NCBI GenBank assembly: GCA_930367215.1
Contig: OV884058.1
Span: 214,624,208 to 214,688,207, forward strand
Source of the DNA: Pollenia angustigena
Lineage: Eukaryota > Arthropoda > Insecta > Diptera > Polleniidae
Direction of reading: 5' to 3'
Length of the DNA stretch: 64,000 nucleotides
Shown: piece by piece, positions 31,008 through 43,286 of the stretch
How the letters are laid out: each line of letters starts with the position of its first letter
Position numbering within the stretch: position 1 is the stretch's first letter
Translations under genes and position numbers: made by a program
The notes under the pieces: model-generated
The model's input: the letters and a program-made list of their open reading frames with translations, nothing else
Database searches by the model: none
Told to the model about the DNA's origin: nothing

Positions 31008-31223
31008 GCCAGGGTTCGAGCCCGAGCCACGTCAAGAATGAAAGATTATCAATAACAATTTTAATTAATTTTCATGTTGTAAAATTCCTTTCTTCATAAG
31101 AATAATTTAATGAAAATTAAATTTCATGAACTTAAGCCTAATTAAAAATATTAAAAATTTGGATTAAAAACCATAAATAGTTCAACAAAATAACCACAAT
31201 ACTAATTATTGTAAATAAATATT

Positions 31224-31480
31224 CGTAAAAAAATTCTTTATGGAAAGAGGTACTTTTAATACACGTTTAAATTAATTTAAACGAACTTTTTTATTTTCTT
31301 TAAATTAAATTCATTATTAAGGCAACATTTATTAGAATTTGATTTTTAAAGCTTGGGTTTTGAAAATTGAAAAAAAACCAGAAAATTTGTAAAAGTTAAT
31401 GAAATATTTATTTGGGGACGATAAATCAATAAATGTCCCTTCCATTTAATGATTATTTAATGTAAATGTTGCCCGCCGTA
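31224..31480. other. no gene seen
   Basis: AT-rich flank without supported features. Confidence 0.35.
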
Positions 31481-31770
31481 GGTAATTCATCTGTGTATTA
31501 AATTTTTGTCATTTTCGCCAATGGCAGTTTTCTTGTTCTCTCTTAGGGCTGGAATTGTCGCTGGCTTGCCCCCGTACACGAGACTCTTCACATATCCCCA
31601 CAAAAAATAGTCTAGTGGGATGAAATCGCATTATCTTGGCGGCCAATGGACTGCTCAAAAACGTGAGATTAATTGCCAATCAAACTTGGCTCTCAATTTG
31701 TTTATGGTATCGCGTGCCGTATGGCAACGTCTAGTGGAAACCACATATCAACAAAGTCCAATTTTTCCAT
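31481..31770 (-). pseudogene. Tc1/mariner-group transposase fragment
   Basis: Reading the minus strand in broken frames gives H-T-A-R-D-T-I-N-K-L-R, then W-P-P-R near 31655, and P-L-D-Y-F-L-W-G-Y-V-K-S near 31590. These are the block of a DDE_3-type transposase around its last catalytic acidic residue. A stop lies between W-P-P-R and the next block, and nothing upstream can be followed with certainty. A short dead relic. Confidence 0.7.
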
Positions 31771-32990
31771 TTTGGTAAAAAAAACTTGGTTTTCACCGCA
31801 CGTTACATTGCTTTAATGTTGAGAATTTCGTCGTTCTTGAAAAAGTACAATCTAATAAAGCCGCCTGCCCTTAAACTGAACCAAACAGTGCATCTTTCAG
31901 GGTGCATTGGCAGCTCTTCAACCCGAAACGGCAATTATGTTTGGATAGCTTGTTCAAAATTTACGAAACACATTTCACACACAGCACTTATTTTGTTAAT
32001 AAAATACATGGTGAAATGGCAAACCTTAATGAGTATTTTTGGCATTGCCATATGTCTCAAATCTTTTTTTAATTATTTAATTAATTACTTTAAAAAAAGG
32101 GGCATACTTTTAGGCAAAAAGTTTGAAGTGGCCCGATGTTCCTCTTCGGAACTTGGATAATAATTTTAATGTGAAAAAGTTATTTGTAAAAAGGTATTTT
32201 TTTCGTAAACTGGTTCAAGAATCAACTTTACTCTCGAACAAAGAACAGTCCTTAAAAATAAAAAAAGCTAAACTTAAAATAATTAAAAAAAAAACCGAGT
32301 AAAACTTTATGTGTTTATAATTCTGTTTCGCTTTACAGTTTTATTTGTATACTATTTTTAACTTTTCTAAAATCTTTGGAAAAAGGTTTCCTGATGATCT
32401 GGCCTAAGCCACCAGTAAAATGGGCATAGAAACTAGCTTTCCCTCAACAACTAATTTCAGTGGATTTATAAAAAATAAAATTGAGAATTTAGCACGTAAT
32501 AGGAAATGTTATTAAAAGTAAATTTTGTATTCCCAAAAATAACTTTGATAAATAAATTTTAATTTAATTGACAAAATTTTGTGACGGTAGATCCGAACTT
32601 ATCTACTCTGAACCAAAAATCCAATGAAAATGTACGTTAAGCAAACGCATTACGTTTATTAATATATTTTCGTTGGCTCAACGAATTATTCGTTACTCTA
32701 AAGCAGGATTTGTAGATAAACTTACTATATACTGTTCTAGAAATGTGGAAAACACAAACAATAATAATGTTTGTGTTGTAAATCGTAAATACCTTAAAAA
32801 AATTTCCCTGTTTGAGATTTTCGTACACAAAACTTATACTGTAATTATCCAACTCAACATCAAGATGCGAACATTTAATTGCGTTCTATTTTTCGTAAAA
32901 ATCAAAAACTTCGTTGCGTTCGGCTCAGCACATTAATGTTCGTTCGTTTCAGTTCAGCTCAGCGGCCTTTTGGCGGTTAAGAACACATAT
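31771..32990. other. no gene seen
   Basis: AT-rich. A 124-codon plus-strand frame at 31786-32160 has no recognisable domain, runs antisense beside the transposase relic and is probably chance. Confidence 0.4.
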
Positions 32991-32991
32991 G

Positions 32992-33200
32992 GCATTTTGA
33001 CAAAACATCTTAAGTCAAATTTAAAAAGTTGAAAAAAATTGTTAATCATACGAATTTTCCTTAAAAAAACATATTTGTTTACGTTTTTAAAATTTTGTAT
33101 TATAAACGAAATTTTTCTTTAAAATTGTTTTTATTTTTATTTGATAAAAATGATTTTTTCATCGAGTTTTGTTTAAAACTTTTTTTCCTTTTTGCCATAG
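32992..33200. mobile_element. partial MITE, same family as 58771-59004
   Basis: Starts GCATTTTGACAAAACATCTT as does the intact copy, and shares ACGTTTTTAAAATTTTGTAT in its interior. The right end is decayed. Confidence 0.6.
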
Positions 33201-33330
33201 ATATGCATTTTTAACGAAAAAACTAAGATCCAACAAAAAATTTGTATACAAATAAAACATGCGGGATATCCGTGTTGTGGTCGCGTAAATTGCCAAGAAA
33301 CAACAACAACAATACTAGTTAGAAGCGTTA

Positions 33331-33553
33331 AAAGAACACTACACTACAGAACCACTAAAATTTTACTGTTTTATAACAAAAAAACAAAACACTACATATT
33401 TGTTACTTTCTTCAATATAGTAGTGAGTGGGTTGTGTACTAATACACTAAACTACAAAACCACTAAAATTTTACTGTTTTATAACAAAAAAACAAACACT
33501 ACATGTTTGTTACTTTCTTAAATAACTATATTATATAGCGGGTTGTGTACTAA
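33331..33553. repeat. two ~110-bp tandem units
   Basis: ACTACAnAACCACTAAAATT ... GGTTGTGTACTAATA occurs twice in tandem. The second unit's GTACTAAT is the target of the hAT insertion that follows. Confidence 0.75.
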
Positions 33554-33554
33554 T

Positions 33555-33904
33555 AAGGGATGACAATCGGGATTGATTTTATAGAATCCCGGGATTCAGG
33601 ATTTTGAAACCCAGATCCCGTAATTCCGGTATTTCTGGATCCCGGGATTTGGGGATTTCGGGATTTTTTTTAAATAAAGAAATTTTTTTTTATTTTTTTA
33701 TGAATTTTCAAAAGATATTTTATATATATAACATATATTTTAAAAAAAGAAAAATAAGAATTATAAAAATAGCAAATACAACTGAAATATAATTTTTAAT
33801 AATTTTGTTTTTGTATAGACTATAAAAATTCAATAAAAACGAACATTTTTGTACACAAAAGTTGATATATTAAAAATCCCGGGATTTCCCGTTTGGCATC
33901 CCTA
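33555..33904. mobile_element. hAT-type MITE, 350 bp
   Basis: A perfect 8-bp duplication GTACTAAT lies at 33547-33554 and 33905-33912. Ends are AAGGGATGACAATCGGGA and, in reverse, TAGGGATGCCAAACGGGA. The interior is rich in ATCCCGGGAT-type palindromes. Confidence 0.88.
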
Positions 33905-33912
33905 GTACTAAT

Positions 33913-35325
33913 ACACAAACACAAAAAAAAATTTATATCGTTTTTGGGTGTATGAGCCGAGCCATACGCTTAATAAAGTTCAGTTTATTTTCAACAATGC
34001 TGAAAAGCTTTCCTATTAAAAAACTTTGTATGAAACTTAAGTACAGCGCAAAAAATTCTTATAGAAACTTTAACTTCACTTTGAAATTTCATATCAAGAG
34101 AGTCCAACGATGAACCTATATGAAAACTATGGGAAATGATTCACCTCAAAGATCTCATATAGGGTATTCTTTGGCTTTAAACTTGCATTCTGCAAGCCTC
34201 TTTTTGCTCGCTAAGCGATAAAGGGCATCATCAAGTTTAACCATGTTTCTGTTTAAAAAGTTAATATTTTTTTTAATGTACTTATTTTTATGCCACTGTA
34301 GTCTTTAAACACAGAAAAGTGTGAAAAATTTGTGTGATTTACTATGAAATTCCAGAAATGTGTTGTCTCTCTAACCGGAAGTAGAAAAAAGGTCAAATGT
34401 GACCATAAATATTTGACAAATAACTTACACACTTTCTTGTCAATTATACTCAAATTTATAGACCATTATGGACCAACCTCCCATACTTCAAACACTTTAC
34501 ATTGTCTTTTTTTTGTGTTTTAATGTATCCATAAAAAAGCGATTAGATTTTCTACAAACATGACACAGTGGGAGTTAGATTTGATAGTTGTAGCTTATCT
34601 GTGCAAAAAAAAAAAGCAAAAACAACAATAAGAACTAACAACACAAAAAGAGATAATGATTGATATAAAACGCCATAGAATGATATTTATTCATTTTTAT
34701 ATACGAGCAAATAACTCTTAACATTTTTTATGTGGCTCAGCATGTGTGATAATGTACTGAAATAAAATAAAATAGTTTTAGATACAATATCTTTAGACAC
34801 TAGCAGAAAATTGTCACATAGTTCATATTCGCATAGGCAGAGGCAAAAAAAAAGAAAGCTATAAGGAACATTTATTGTCATTGTTAGAAAGAACAACATT
34901 TTTAAGTACCTTGGCCAGATTAGTGGGTAGCCAAATGAGCTTAAGGCCATTTTGTTATTTTTTGTTTATTATTGTATTCTATAACAATAAATGTTTTGTT
35001 TTAATATGTGTAGTAAACTATTGCTTCCTATAAAGGGTTTCTAGTCGAGGAAAAAGTTCCCGGGAATAAGCGAAAGAAATTTTTAAAAATTTCAGGACAA
35101 ACAAAATCTTATAAATTAAAGATTTTGTATTCCCAAAAAAAAACTTTGTTTGATAATAAGCTGGCAAGTGCACGGCTAAAAAAACTATACTGGCAACATG
35201 CTTTATTTTTTGCGTGAACAATAAAGCAAATTTCAGGAAATTTGTATACGTAAAATATCTTTCCAAAGTTTTCGCCCTAAAGCTACAATTTCGTAAAATA
35301 AAATGGACCTAACTAGTTTATCAAT
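33913..35325. other. no gene seen
   Basis: AT-rich DNA without a convincing gene or element end. Confidence 0.4.
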
Positions 35326-35460
35326 GTAACTCATATCCAAATATTGCATGATCAACAGCATCAAAGGCTTTGGAATGATCCGACTGTACTAAAAAATTGT
35401 TTTTTTTTTCTTTGATCAAGTTCTTTCCTTAAATCCTCCAAGACTTATTCACAACAAAAC
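35326..35460 (-). pseudogene. tiny LINE RT fragment
   Basis: The minus strand reads in broken frames ... S-D-H-S-K-A-F-D-A-V-D-H-A-I-F-G-Y, which is the first catalytic-Asp block of a non-LTR reverse transcriptase. Nothing else of the element is recognisable. Confidence 0.6.
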
Positions 35461-37485
35461 AGAGATTTGATTTCAAATTGAAAATGATTTGAAATCAAAC
35501 TGTAAGCATTTGATAATGATTTGAAAATCATAACATTCTCAACAAGAAGTGGAAATTATTTTTAAATAGAGAAATGCATTTATTTTCATTTTGCTTTCAA
35601 ACGTTATTCTCAAATGTGGATGGAATACAATGTGGAACATATCGAGCCAAAACGGCAGAAAAAGCTTAAGCAACAAAAACAAAATTTTACAGAAGGTTTT
35701 TTTTTTATTATAAAAAAAAAACGAAAACATACTAGAAATGGCGCTTGAGCTAAAATTGTTTTTGCTATAAAAGCGTAACGGTAGCTTGTATGACCATAAA
35801 ATTTTATGAGTTGATGCAAATTTCGCCAATTAATCAATTTATAAAAAAAAAACGAAAATTGAAAACAATGTCGCTTGAGCTATTTCTGCGGTTATGACTC
35901 GATATATGAAAAAAAAAGAATTTTTTTCTAATTTAAATTCATAAACACTGCTAAACATTTGGCACCATAACTGCTGCTGAAATAAAAGGTGATCCAACCA
36001 AAACGCTCAATGTTAATTGTAAATAAAACAAAAAGTGATCCGATAATTATCTTAATATTTTTTATAATGATAGGGAAGGACCTATACAAATCACTGTGTG
36101 AAATAAAATATCAGCCAAACGCTCGCAACGGCTTCAGTGGCATACCTCTAACCGATGGTCCATATTTCAATGACTCTGGTACATAATTGAGGTTCAATGT
36201 CGTTAATGTTCCGAAATTTTCTCATTCTTTAGCTCAAGAATTGTTCTTGGCTTTTTGACGTACACTTTTTCTTTTAAATATTCCCAAAGAAAGAAGTCCA
36301 ACGGTGCACAAAAAAAAAATCAAGTTTAAAAGGTCGAAAACAAGGTTGATTTAAAATTTTTCGGTGGTGATTGTGCTTCATACGTTTTTCATGTTGTTTC
36401 AACCTGATTTTACAATAACTGGCGAACAACATTTTTTTCTTTTAAAATAACTATAATTCATGTTAATTTAACATTGCAGTAAAGTTAGAGCAAAATGTCA
36501 TTTATATTGACATAACAATCCGAATCACGTTGAATGAAAGTTATTTCAAGTTAAAACAACTTGAATTTCATGTAGAATCAAATAGGTTGGAGTGTGATAA
36601 ACAGTGTGAAGAAGCTTCACAGACAACATATGCATTTATTGAAGAATAATCAAAACACTTACCCTTGTAACACATTTTTCACTTATTTTGTTTTCTCCTT
36701 TGTTAACAGAAGCATCAGCAGAATCGCCCGATATGATTTTCGTCATCATTCTACTTTGAAAACTTGATGTACTATTTAACTAAATAATTTTAATAAAAAG
36801 AATACGGGAATTGTTTTCTTTTTATAACATATTTTAAAAATGAAAATAAAAAAATTTACATACTTAAGTATGTATGCATGTTAATTTAGCAAGATAAACT
36901 TTTGATTTTAATATAAAACAGGTTTTTAGAGATTCAATATTGAACAATGTTATTTTAACAGTGAATAATATTAAATAAACGTGATTTAAGGTTATTTTAA
37001 TATTTTTCATTTAAAATTAATATGAAATAATGATAAATTTAAATAATTCTCAATCAACATTTCGTCATGTTAATTTAACATTGGTATTTTTTTCTCTGTG
37101 TGTCAAATCACATGATCGTAATCGCAAAAAAACAAAAAAAAAAAAATGGACATCGCGACGACGTAAGATAACACGATCATTTAATTTCTCGGGCAAAAGA
37201 GACATTGTTCCACTGCCTGTGTGGCAAGTGGCATGATTCTATTGGAACGACATATTATCTAGGTCCATATCCTCAATTTTTAGCCAAATAAGTCCATTAT
37301 CATCTCGCAATAGCAAACATCATTCACGGTATCTGATTGGCCGACCTCATTTTCGAAGAAGTACTATGCCTGCCCATAATCTGCGCCAAAAAGTGTGTTT
37401 TTACATTACCTACACACCCGGTTTGCTGAAATTGCACGCAAAGAAAAACATGGTTGGGGTAAACATATTCTAAAAGCAACACATT
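35461..37485. other. no gene seen
   Basis: AT-rich. Near 36400-37100 a TTAATTTAACATT motif recurs, and the segment ends in TTTTTTTCTCTGTGTG, a terminus style common in fly MITEs, but I could not prove a paired end. Confidence 0.35.
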
Positions 37486-37612
37486 CACCCCTATCGCGAA
37501 TAAAAATTCCTTGGGAGTTTTTTCCCTTTTTCCATTTTTCCTATGTTAATTCAATAGTAAAAATGGGAAAAGGGAAAAAACTCCCAAGGAATTTTTATTC
37601 ACGATAGGGGTG
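37486..37612. mobile_element. 127-bp near-perfect hairpin MITE
   Basis: CACCCCTATCGCGAATAAAA ... runs for about 54 bp and is mirrored almost exactly, ending ...TTTTATTCACGATAGGGGTG, around a ~19-bp loop. One mismatch (GCG/CAC) is visible near the tips. ATT lies on each side as a possible 3-bp duplication. Confidence 0.85.
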
Positions 37613-37733
37613 ATTATGATAAGATTCATGATTGTAGCCACCATATTAAGATTATTATTGAATCATATTATGACTAAATATATTCGTACTATTACATCAT
37701 ACAAATATTTTTCCCTTAATCATATTATTATTC

Positions 37734-37900
37734 TGTTAATCATACTAAGTTAAGAAGTAATCAATTTATTGTCATGTTAATTATAATTAGCTAAGAAATG
37801 AATCATATTATTGTCATGTTAATCATAATAAGCTAAGAAGTAATCATACTATCATCATGTTAATCATAAAAAATTTAGAAGCAATCAGATTATGATACAG
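37734..37900. repeat. 41-bp tandem repeat, about 4 units
   Basis: TGTTAATCATAATAAGCTAA-GAAGTAATCATATTATTGTCA units start at about 37734, 37775, 37817 and 37858. Confidence 0.8.
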
Positions 37901-38047
37901 CACCTTTCATAGCTGTCATAAAAATAAAAAATAAATTACAATTTTTTGCATCGATTTTTTATTTTGTGGCTTTTTACAATTTTTCTTAATGTTAATCAAA
38001 TAGCGAAGTTCAATATAAGGCTTGGAAAAGAGCAAATGCAAAATCAA

Positions 38048-38285
38048 TGGTTTTCATGGGCAACCGCGTATGTCCATTTTTCGGATTTTGAGATATTGAT
38101 GCCATATTGCCTAATTTTAAACGCTCTTTACATTTTTTTCTAAAAAAGATGGATCAATTCCGATTTTTTAACGTAATGATAAAGTTGAAAATTTGCAATA
38201 CCTAGCCCATAGTTTGATCTAGAATGGTTTTTCGGCTTTCCTGAAAAATTTGTTTTAAGACATACGCGGCTGCCCATGAAAACCA
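38048..38285. mobile_element. MITE with ~28-bp inverted ends
   Basis: TGGTTTTCATGGGCAACCGC-GTATGTC at the left is mirrored by GACATACGCGGCTGCCCATG-AAAACCA at the right. 238 bp, no coding content. Confidence 0.8.
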
Positions 38286-40789
38286 CAGAATTATCGTAGC
38301 ACTTTTATAAAATATAACGAAATCTCTGTGTGTTTTGTTCTTGGATTTTACAAAATAACTACGATATTTTGCATTTGCACTATTACATCACTAATACTGA
38401 ATGAACTCCGCTTATATTTAAACTTTTTTTAATATCTTTAAACTTATTTTTTTTATGGGAATTTATCTTTAAATTGTTTAACCACTCACATATAAAATAA
38501 ACGCTAACAAAATATTATTAGAGTAAAAATAGTTTGATTGCATCTTTAACATAATACGATAAATGTATAGAAAGTTATCATGTTATGGCTATTAAATATC
38601 ATGATATGGTTGTGAGTAAAATAATATGTTTAGAAAGTTATCATAATGAAGTTGTTAGAAAAATAATTGTTTTTCGGTCAACAATACTCAAATTTATAAT
38701 TGCGATAAACATTAATATGTTTACGGCAACTATAATATTGTTGATATTTAATAAAAATAACAATTATTTGTGTAAGACAACAATATATTGTTACATTAAA
38801 CATAGTGTTGTAGCCGTAACCATGCCTAACCATATTTTTTCTCTGCGTGTGGCGACTAATTCTCCCGATTGTGGACACATTTGGTCGATTCTGCACGAAA
38901 TGTATTTTGATTTGAACGCCTATTTTTGTATAATCAACAATCTTAACGCGCTGCTCAATAGTGTACCTCTGAATTTTCCAAACACTGAAACAAAGAAATG
39001 TCAAATTTAGTTGAGCAAAAAACCCACTATTAACATCTAGCATTATGGCTGTACCATCCTTTATTAAATAGCGTCCACAAATTCTTGGAAAGACGAAATA
39101 CTTGGCTCCTTTTTGTTTTGTGGATTGTCATGGCTCTGCGTAGTATCGCGATTATACAACAAAGTTATAATTCCTTTCTTGCTCCTTGTAATTAATTTTT
39201 ACTTACAATTAATATTTCTTTTTTTCACGAGAAATAAAGGTTTTCTAAAGCGAATTCACTTTCCTTAATATGTATTTTTTGAATTTTAATTTAATTAAAA
39301 CACATTTAACACTTCAATCGGCATTTTTAATGTTTACATATATTTAACGCTTTAGAATTGCCAATAATAAATTTAACTTAACCAATAATTTTTGATATTT
39401 TAATCAGGCTAAAGTTCATTGAATTTAATTTTCATTAAATTATTTTTATGAAAAAAGGAATCGCTAAGGTCAAAATATATACCCCTGCCCTACCCTACCC
39501 AGAAGTAAAAAAATACATTTCGGGGAAATAAGGAACCCTAATATCTGTTTTTATTCATTGCTTTGTTTTCATTCGCTTTTAATGTTAAATTTGTAAACGT
39601 TATTTTGTGGATTGCATTTCAATTGGCGCCAAAATCTGAAGTTAATGGGAATTTTAAAGCGCATGTTCAAAAAAGAGAATATTTCCCTTTGCCGGTTTTT
39701 TTTTTGTTGTTGTTTTTGCTGACAGCATCAAACTGTTATACCGAGAGTAGAAGAATTTCCTTTATGTTTTTTTTTATTAGTTTTCATCAAGATTCCTAAA
39801 ACTTCTTAGTAATTTTTTGCTTATAATTTTTGGGGGTTTCATGAAAAAACCTAAAATTATGTAAACATGTGAGTTTTTTTTTTGCTTTGAGTTTTAAGAT
39901 ACTTATTTATTACTAAGGAAAGTTTTGATATGCAAAAAAATGTAAAAATATAAAAGCAATAAACCTCAATTTTTTTTTAGCCAAACTACTTCATAATAAT
40001 GCATATTTTAATAACATATTATTTTTAAAACAATTAAAATGTTAATTGAATCAAATATTTTTGTGGAATTAAAAAAAATAATTTATTCAATTAAACTTTA
40101 ATTGATAAAGAAAAAAAAAAAAACTGCTGAGACTTTGAAGCACAAAGTTTAATTAATTTCAAGCAAAAATTTTGAAATTTTGGTTTTTACTGGAGAGCAA
40201 TAAGTTTGTTAAAGTTTTTCCTTACGAGCAAAGTAAATTTTACGAGTTTTTTTCCCTTGTGCGAAATATTGTTAATATTTATGATGTTTTGTTATTAAAA
40301 AAACTTTTGTTTAGTAAACATTATTACAATTATTTATATTTCCTTCCGCCAGACAAATCAATTTTGGTTACTTTGCCGGAATATGATAATGAATGACTGA
40401 ATAGTTTCTATTTTTGTTCTTTTTGTTCGCACTAATTGAATCCATTTCAAGCGCTAAGTATGATTAATTTTAGAAACTCTTAGAATTATGTCTGTATAAC
40501 CTTATTTGATTAACTGTGGTAGGTAACAAAAAAATACAATTTCATGCTTCGGACATGATGGATTTTAATTTAACTAAATATTAAGGATTTCGGTAAAGAA
40601 CGTAGGGCTAATACATGGCCACCTACGGTTTTGACACAGAAAAACAAATTCTGGGAAAAATATTTTTGTAGCCTTGGGAATTTTTATTTCGCAAAAATTG
40701 TGTTTCTAAAATCGAACTTTAATAACTACAACAACTTGAAGCGTAAGCATTTTTTATTTTTTCTCCCTTAGTCATTGCACGAAACAGTA
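38286..40789. other. no gene seen; one short retrozyme-family scrap
   Basis: AT-rich. Positions about 39403-39467 match the segment after the 5' TSD of the 569-bp hammerhead unit (AAGTTCATTGAATTTAATTT) but lack the ribozyme. The 141- and 121-codon overlapping frames at 38585-39043 have no recognisable domain. Confidence 0.4.
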
Positions 40790-41126
40790 GCGCAATTCAC
40801 AATCTTGTGCAAATGGTCTTGCATCGTAGCATTTGCAAAATGGTATAGTAAATACTGTAGTATACTTTTGATTGGCTTGGTTCACAGAGTGTTAGCTGTC
40901 GATTTACAATCAAGTGTTGCAAAAGTCGAGTAAATATAAACTATTGGTTTTAGGCGTTGCATATTTGCAAAAGAGTAGCAAGTGCATTGCTGTATATTTT
41001 GTTGGTGTAGAGTAAAAATATACTATACCATTTTGCAAATGCTCCCAAAAGTATGCTACAGTATTTACTATACCATTTTGCAAATGCTACGATGCAAGAC
41101 CATTTGCACAAGATTGTGAATTGAGC
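40790..41126. mobile_element. TA-flanked MITE with ~80-bp inverted arms
   Basis: The arms begin (TA)GC-CAATTCACAATCTTG and share TTTGCAAAATGGTATAGTAA. TA at 40788-40789 and 41127-41128 is the likely duplication. The interior has a central AT-rich loop. It shares GTGCAAATGGTCTTGCA with the short element at 624-751. Confidence 0.8.
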
Positions 41127-42164
41127 TAGTGTAAGCAAAATGTTTTTTCTTATATAAAAAAATTTAATTTTGTGGCAAAAAAAGAATGATTTGCTTAAAG
41201 TGTTTGCTTAATTTTTTTAATTTGGAAACAAAGTGCAGTTGAATCAGATCGATTATTTTTCAAAGCTTGTCCTGAATATGCTTCATGTTTTACTCTGCTA
41301 AGAAGTTGTGTTTTGAATCAGAAGAGAAAGATTGCCTAGGTAAGCCAAAAAAAAAAAAAAAAAAAAATCAAAGATTAGGGGCGCACAGTGGCTGAAAATA
41401 GTTTTTTATCGGCCAAAAATTTTTAACTTTTGAACCGATAGAGATAATTTTGCAATTTTTTTTTTGCAGGAGAGAAGATTTCTTGAACTTTTTTCGTTCA
41501 GTAGTTGTTGAGAAATTGAAGGTCAAAGTTGAACTTTTGATGTTTTTTAGCATTTAGTATGAAAATGCTAATGATTGAGATTGAGAACTATGGTATTTTT
41601 TTCAAGGACCCTAAATAATAATTATGCTCATTTTTCAGGTACCAAAAAATTGACCACTTTTAAGAAATATTCTAAAAAATTGCTCATAATTATTATGTAT
41701 AATGAAAATAAATATTTGTTTAACATTACTATTATATCCAATTAATATCTTTGTACATTGGCTCATAACTATTAAGATCGATAAATATTTATTTATCTTA
41801 CAGATAACTATTACTTAAGATTTTTATTATTTTAAACATTTTTTCATTTTTCGAATTTATTCTATGAGTTAAATTTCAGGTCTGTATTTTATAAAGCTTT
41901 TTTGTAATAGTTCTATTCCTTTAATTTTTCAGAAATGACTTTATACACTATCAGACTATTATATTGAATTTTCTTTTTACATTTTACCTTGGCCTTCCTT
42001 TGGAAAGCAATGAAGTATATTGAATGTACAGAAAAATTTCCAATTATTAGACACCAGCAGAATGTAATGCATTTTCTGGCCCGCTACGGCATTCGTCAGC
42101 ATTCTTTGTGTCTCACTGGATAGTGTTACTTTATAAATTGAATGTATTTAACTCAACTATTTTA
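41127..42164. other. no gene seen; first copy of an 85-bp duplicate
   Basis: 41839-41925 (TTTTTCATTTTTCGAATTTA ... TTGTAATAGTTCTATT) recurs at 42219-42300 as the loop of the inverted repeat next door. Otherwise AT-rich without features. Confidence 0.5.
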
Positions 42165-42345
42165 ACAATTAGAAACTGGGAATTATTTCCTTGTGAAGGT
42201 TACTTTATATTATATTAAACATTTTTTCATTTTTCGAATTTATTCTATGAGTTAAATTTCAGATCTGTATTTTATAAAGCTTTTTTGTAATAGTTCTATT
42301 ATATAAAGTAACCTTCACAAGGAAATAATTCCCAGTTTCTGATTT
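42165..42345. repeat. inverted repeat with captured loop
   Basis: Arms GAAACTGGGAATTATTTCCT-TGTGAAGGTTAC (about 42170-42213) and its complement (42301-42340) enclose a copy of 41839-41925. Confidence 0.75.
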
Positions 42346-42560
42346 TTATTATTTTTATTTACGAAAATAATTATTTTTAATGTTTTCTTGATATTAATTG
42401 TTTTATTTTTGGAGATTATGCATGTGCATATGTACATACACATTAAAATTATTGTTTTTATTTACGATAATAATTATTTTGAATATTTTCTTGATATTAA
42501 TTCTTTTATTTTGCAGATTATTCATGTGCATATATACAAACACATTAAAATTAGTTGTAA
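42346..42560. repeat. ~112-bp tandem duplication
   Basis: TTTTATTTACGAAAATAATTATTTT ... GTGCATATGTACATACACAT-TAAAATTA occurs twice in tandem with small differences. Confidence 0.7.
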
Positions 42561-42818
42561 CTGATATGTTATTTCTTATTCATAACGATTAAAAGTAATT
42601 AGTAATATATCTATCGAATAGTAATAGTTATGTTTGAGAAATACTTTTATTTGATACCCATAATAGTTATCATCAATTTTTGAAAATAAAAATTGGAAAT
42701 AATAATTATTCTTAATAAATAAATTATAAATTTATTCGTAATTATTATTCGCAATTTTTATCGAATAAAAGTTATAACTATTAAGTCCTTGATTTTTTTA
42801 TTAAAAAAGTGGGATTTT

Positions 42819-43086
42819 TTCAGCCCACTGTTTTAAGAACTTTTTAATCTACATAACTGCCGAATTTCGTTAGCATATCTTTGTTCATGTCAGATTTGTA
42901 GAATGTCAAACCTTAAAAATATTATTTTTTACTCATATTGAAAGCCCTTTTATTCATTTACACTATATTTTAATAATTTTAATGTTTGACATTCTATAAA
43001 TCTAACATGAATAAAGGTATCATAATGAATTTTGGCAGTTATGTCGATTAAAAAGTTCTTAAAACAGTGGACTGAAAAACATCCCC
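42819..43086. mobile_element. MITE with long inverted arms
   Basis: Left arm GTGGGATTTTTTCAGCCCAC-TGTTTTAAGAAC and right arm ending CAGTGGACTGAAAAACATCCC match in inverse over about 100 bp, including TTTTTAATC(T/G)ACATAACTGCC and GTTTGACATTCTA. Confidence 0.8.
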
Positions 43087-43286
43087 ATTTTTGATAAACA
43101 AATACCCAAATTCCCAATCCCGGAAAACGACTTTAAATTTAACTTCAGATTTAATTTTCACATATACATAGATTGCTTGTATTGTTTCTGTCCAGAAGAA
43201 CCATCACATCCCCATTTGCAAAAGAGAGTTAACTTGCAGTTCCCATATTTTTTCAAATCATCTCCTTTAAGTGATTGTAGTAAACG

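Larger units (their letters stand above)
30374..31209 (-). mobile_element. hammerhead-bearing retroelement with inverted part
   Basis: The insert lies between 14-bp direct repeats TGTAAATAAATATT at 30360-30373 and 31210-31223. Positions 30374-30942 match one full unit of the 569-bp repeat arrayed at 44473-46043. 30943-31209 is the hammerhead-to-end part of the same unit in opposite orientation. Such a partial inversion within one target duplication is what twin priming produces during target-primed reverse transcription. It carries two hammerhead cores. Confidence 0.88.

Noticed and set aside
31786..32160. 124-codon plus-strand frame as a gene
   Set aside because: No domain, adjacent and antisense to a transposase relic, weak codon pattern. 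Probably chance or decayed TE.
36303..37105. A MITE with CACA-A-rich / TTTTCTCTGTGTG ends
   Set aside because: The two ends do not match well enough and no target duplication was found.
38585..39043. Overlapping 141- and 121-codon frames on both strands
   Set aside because: Low-complexity translation of AT-rich repeat DNA with no motif.
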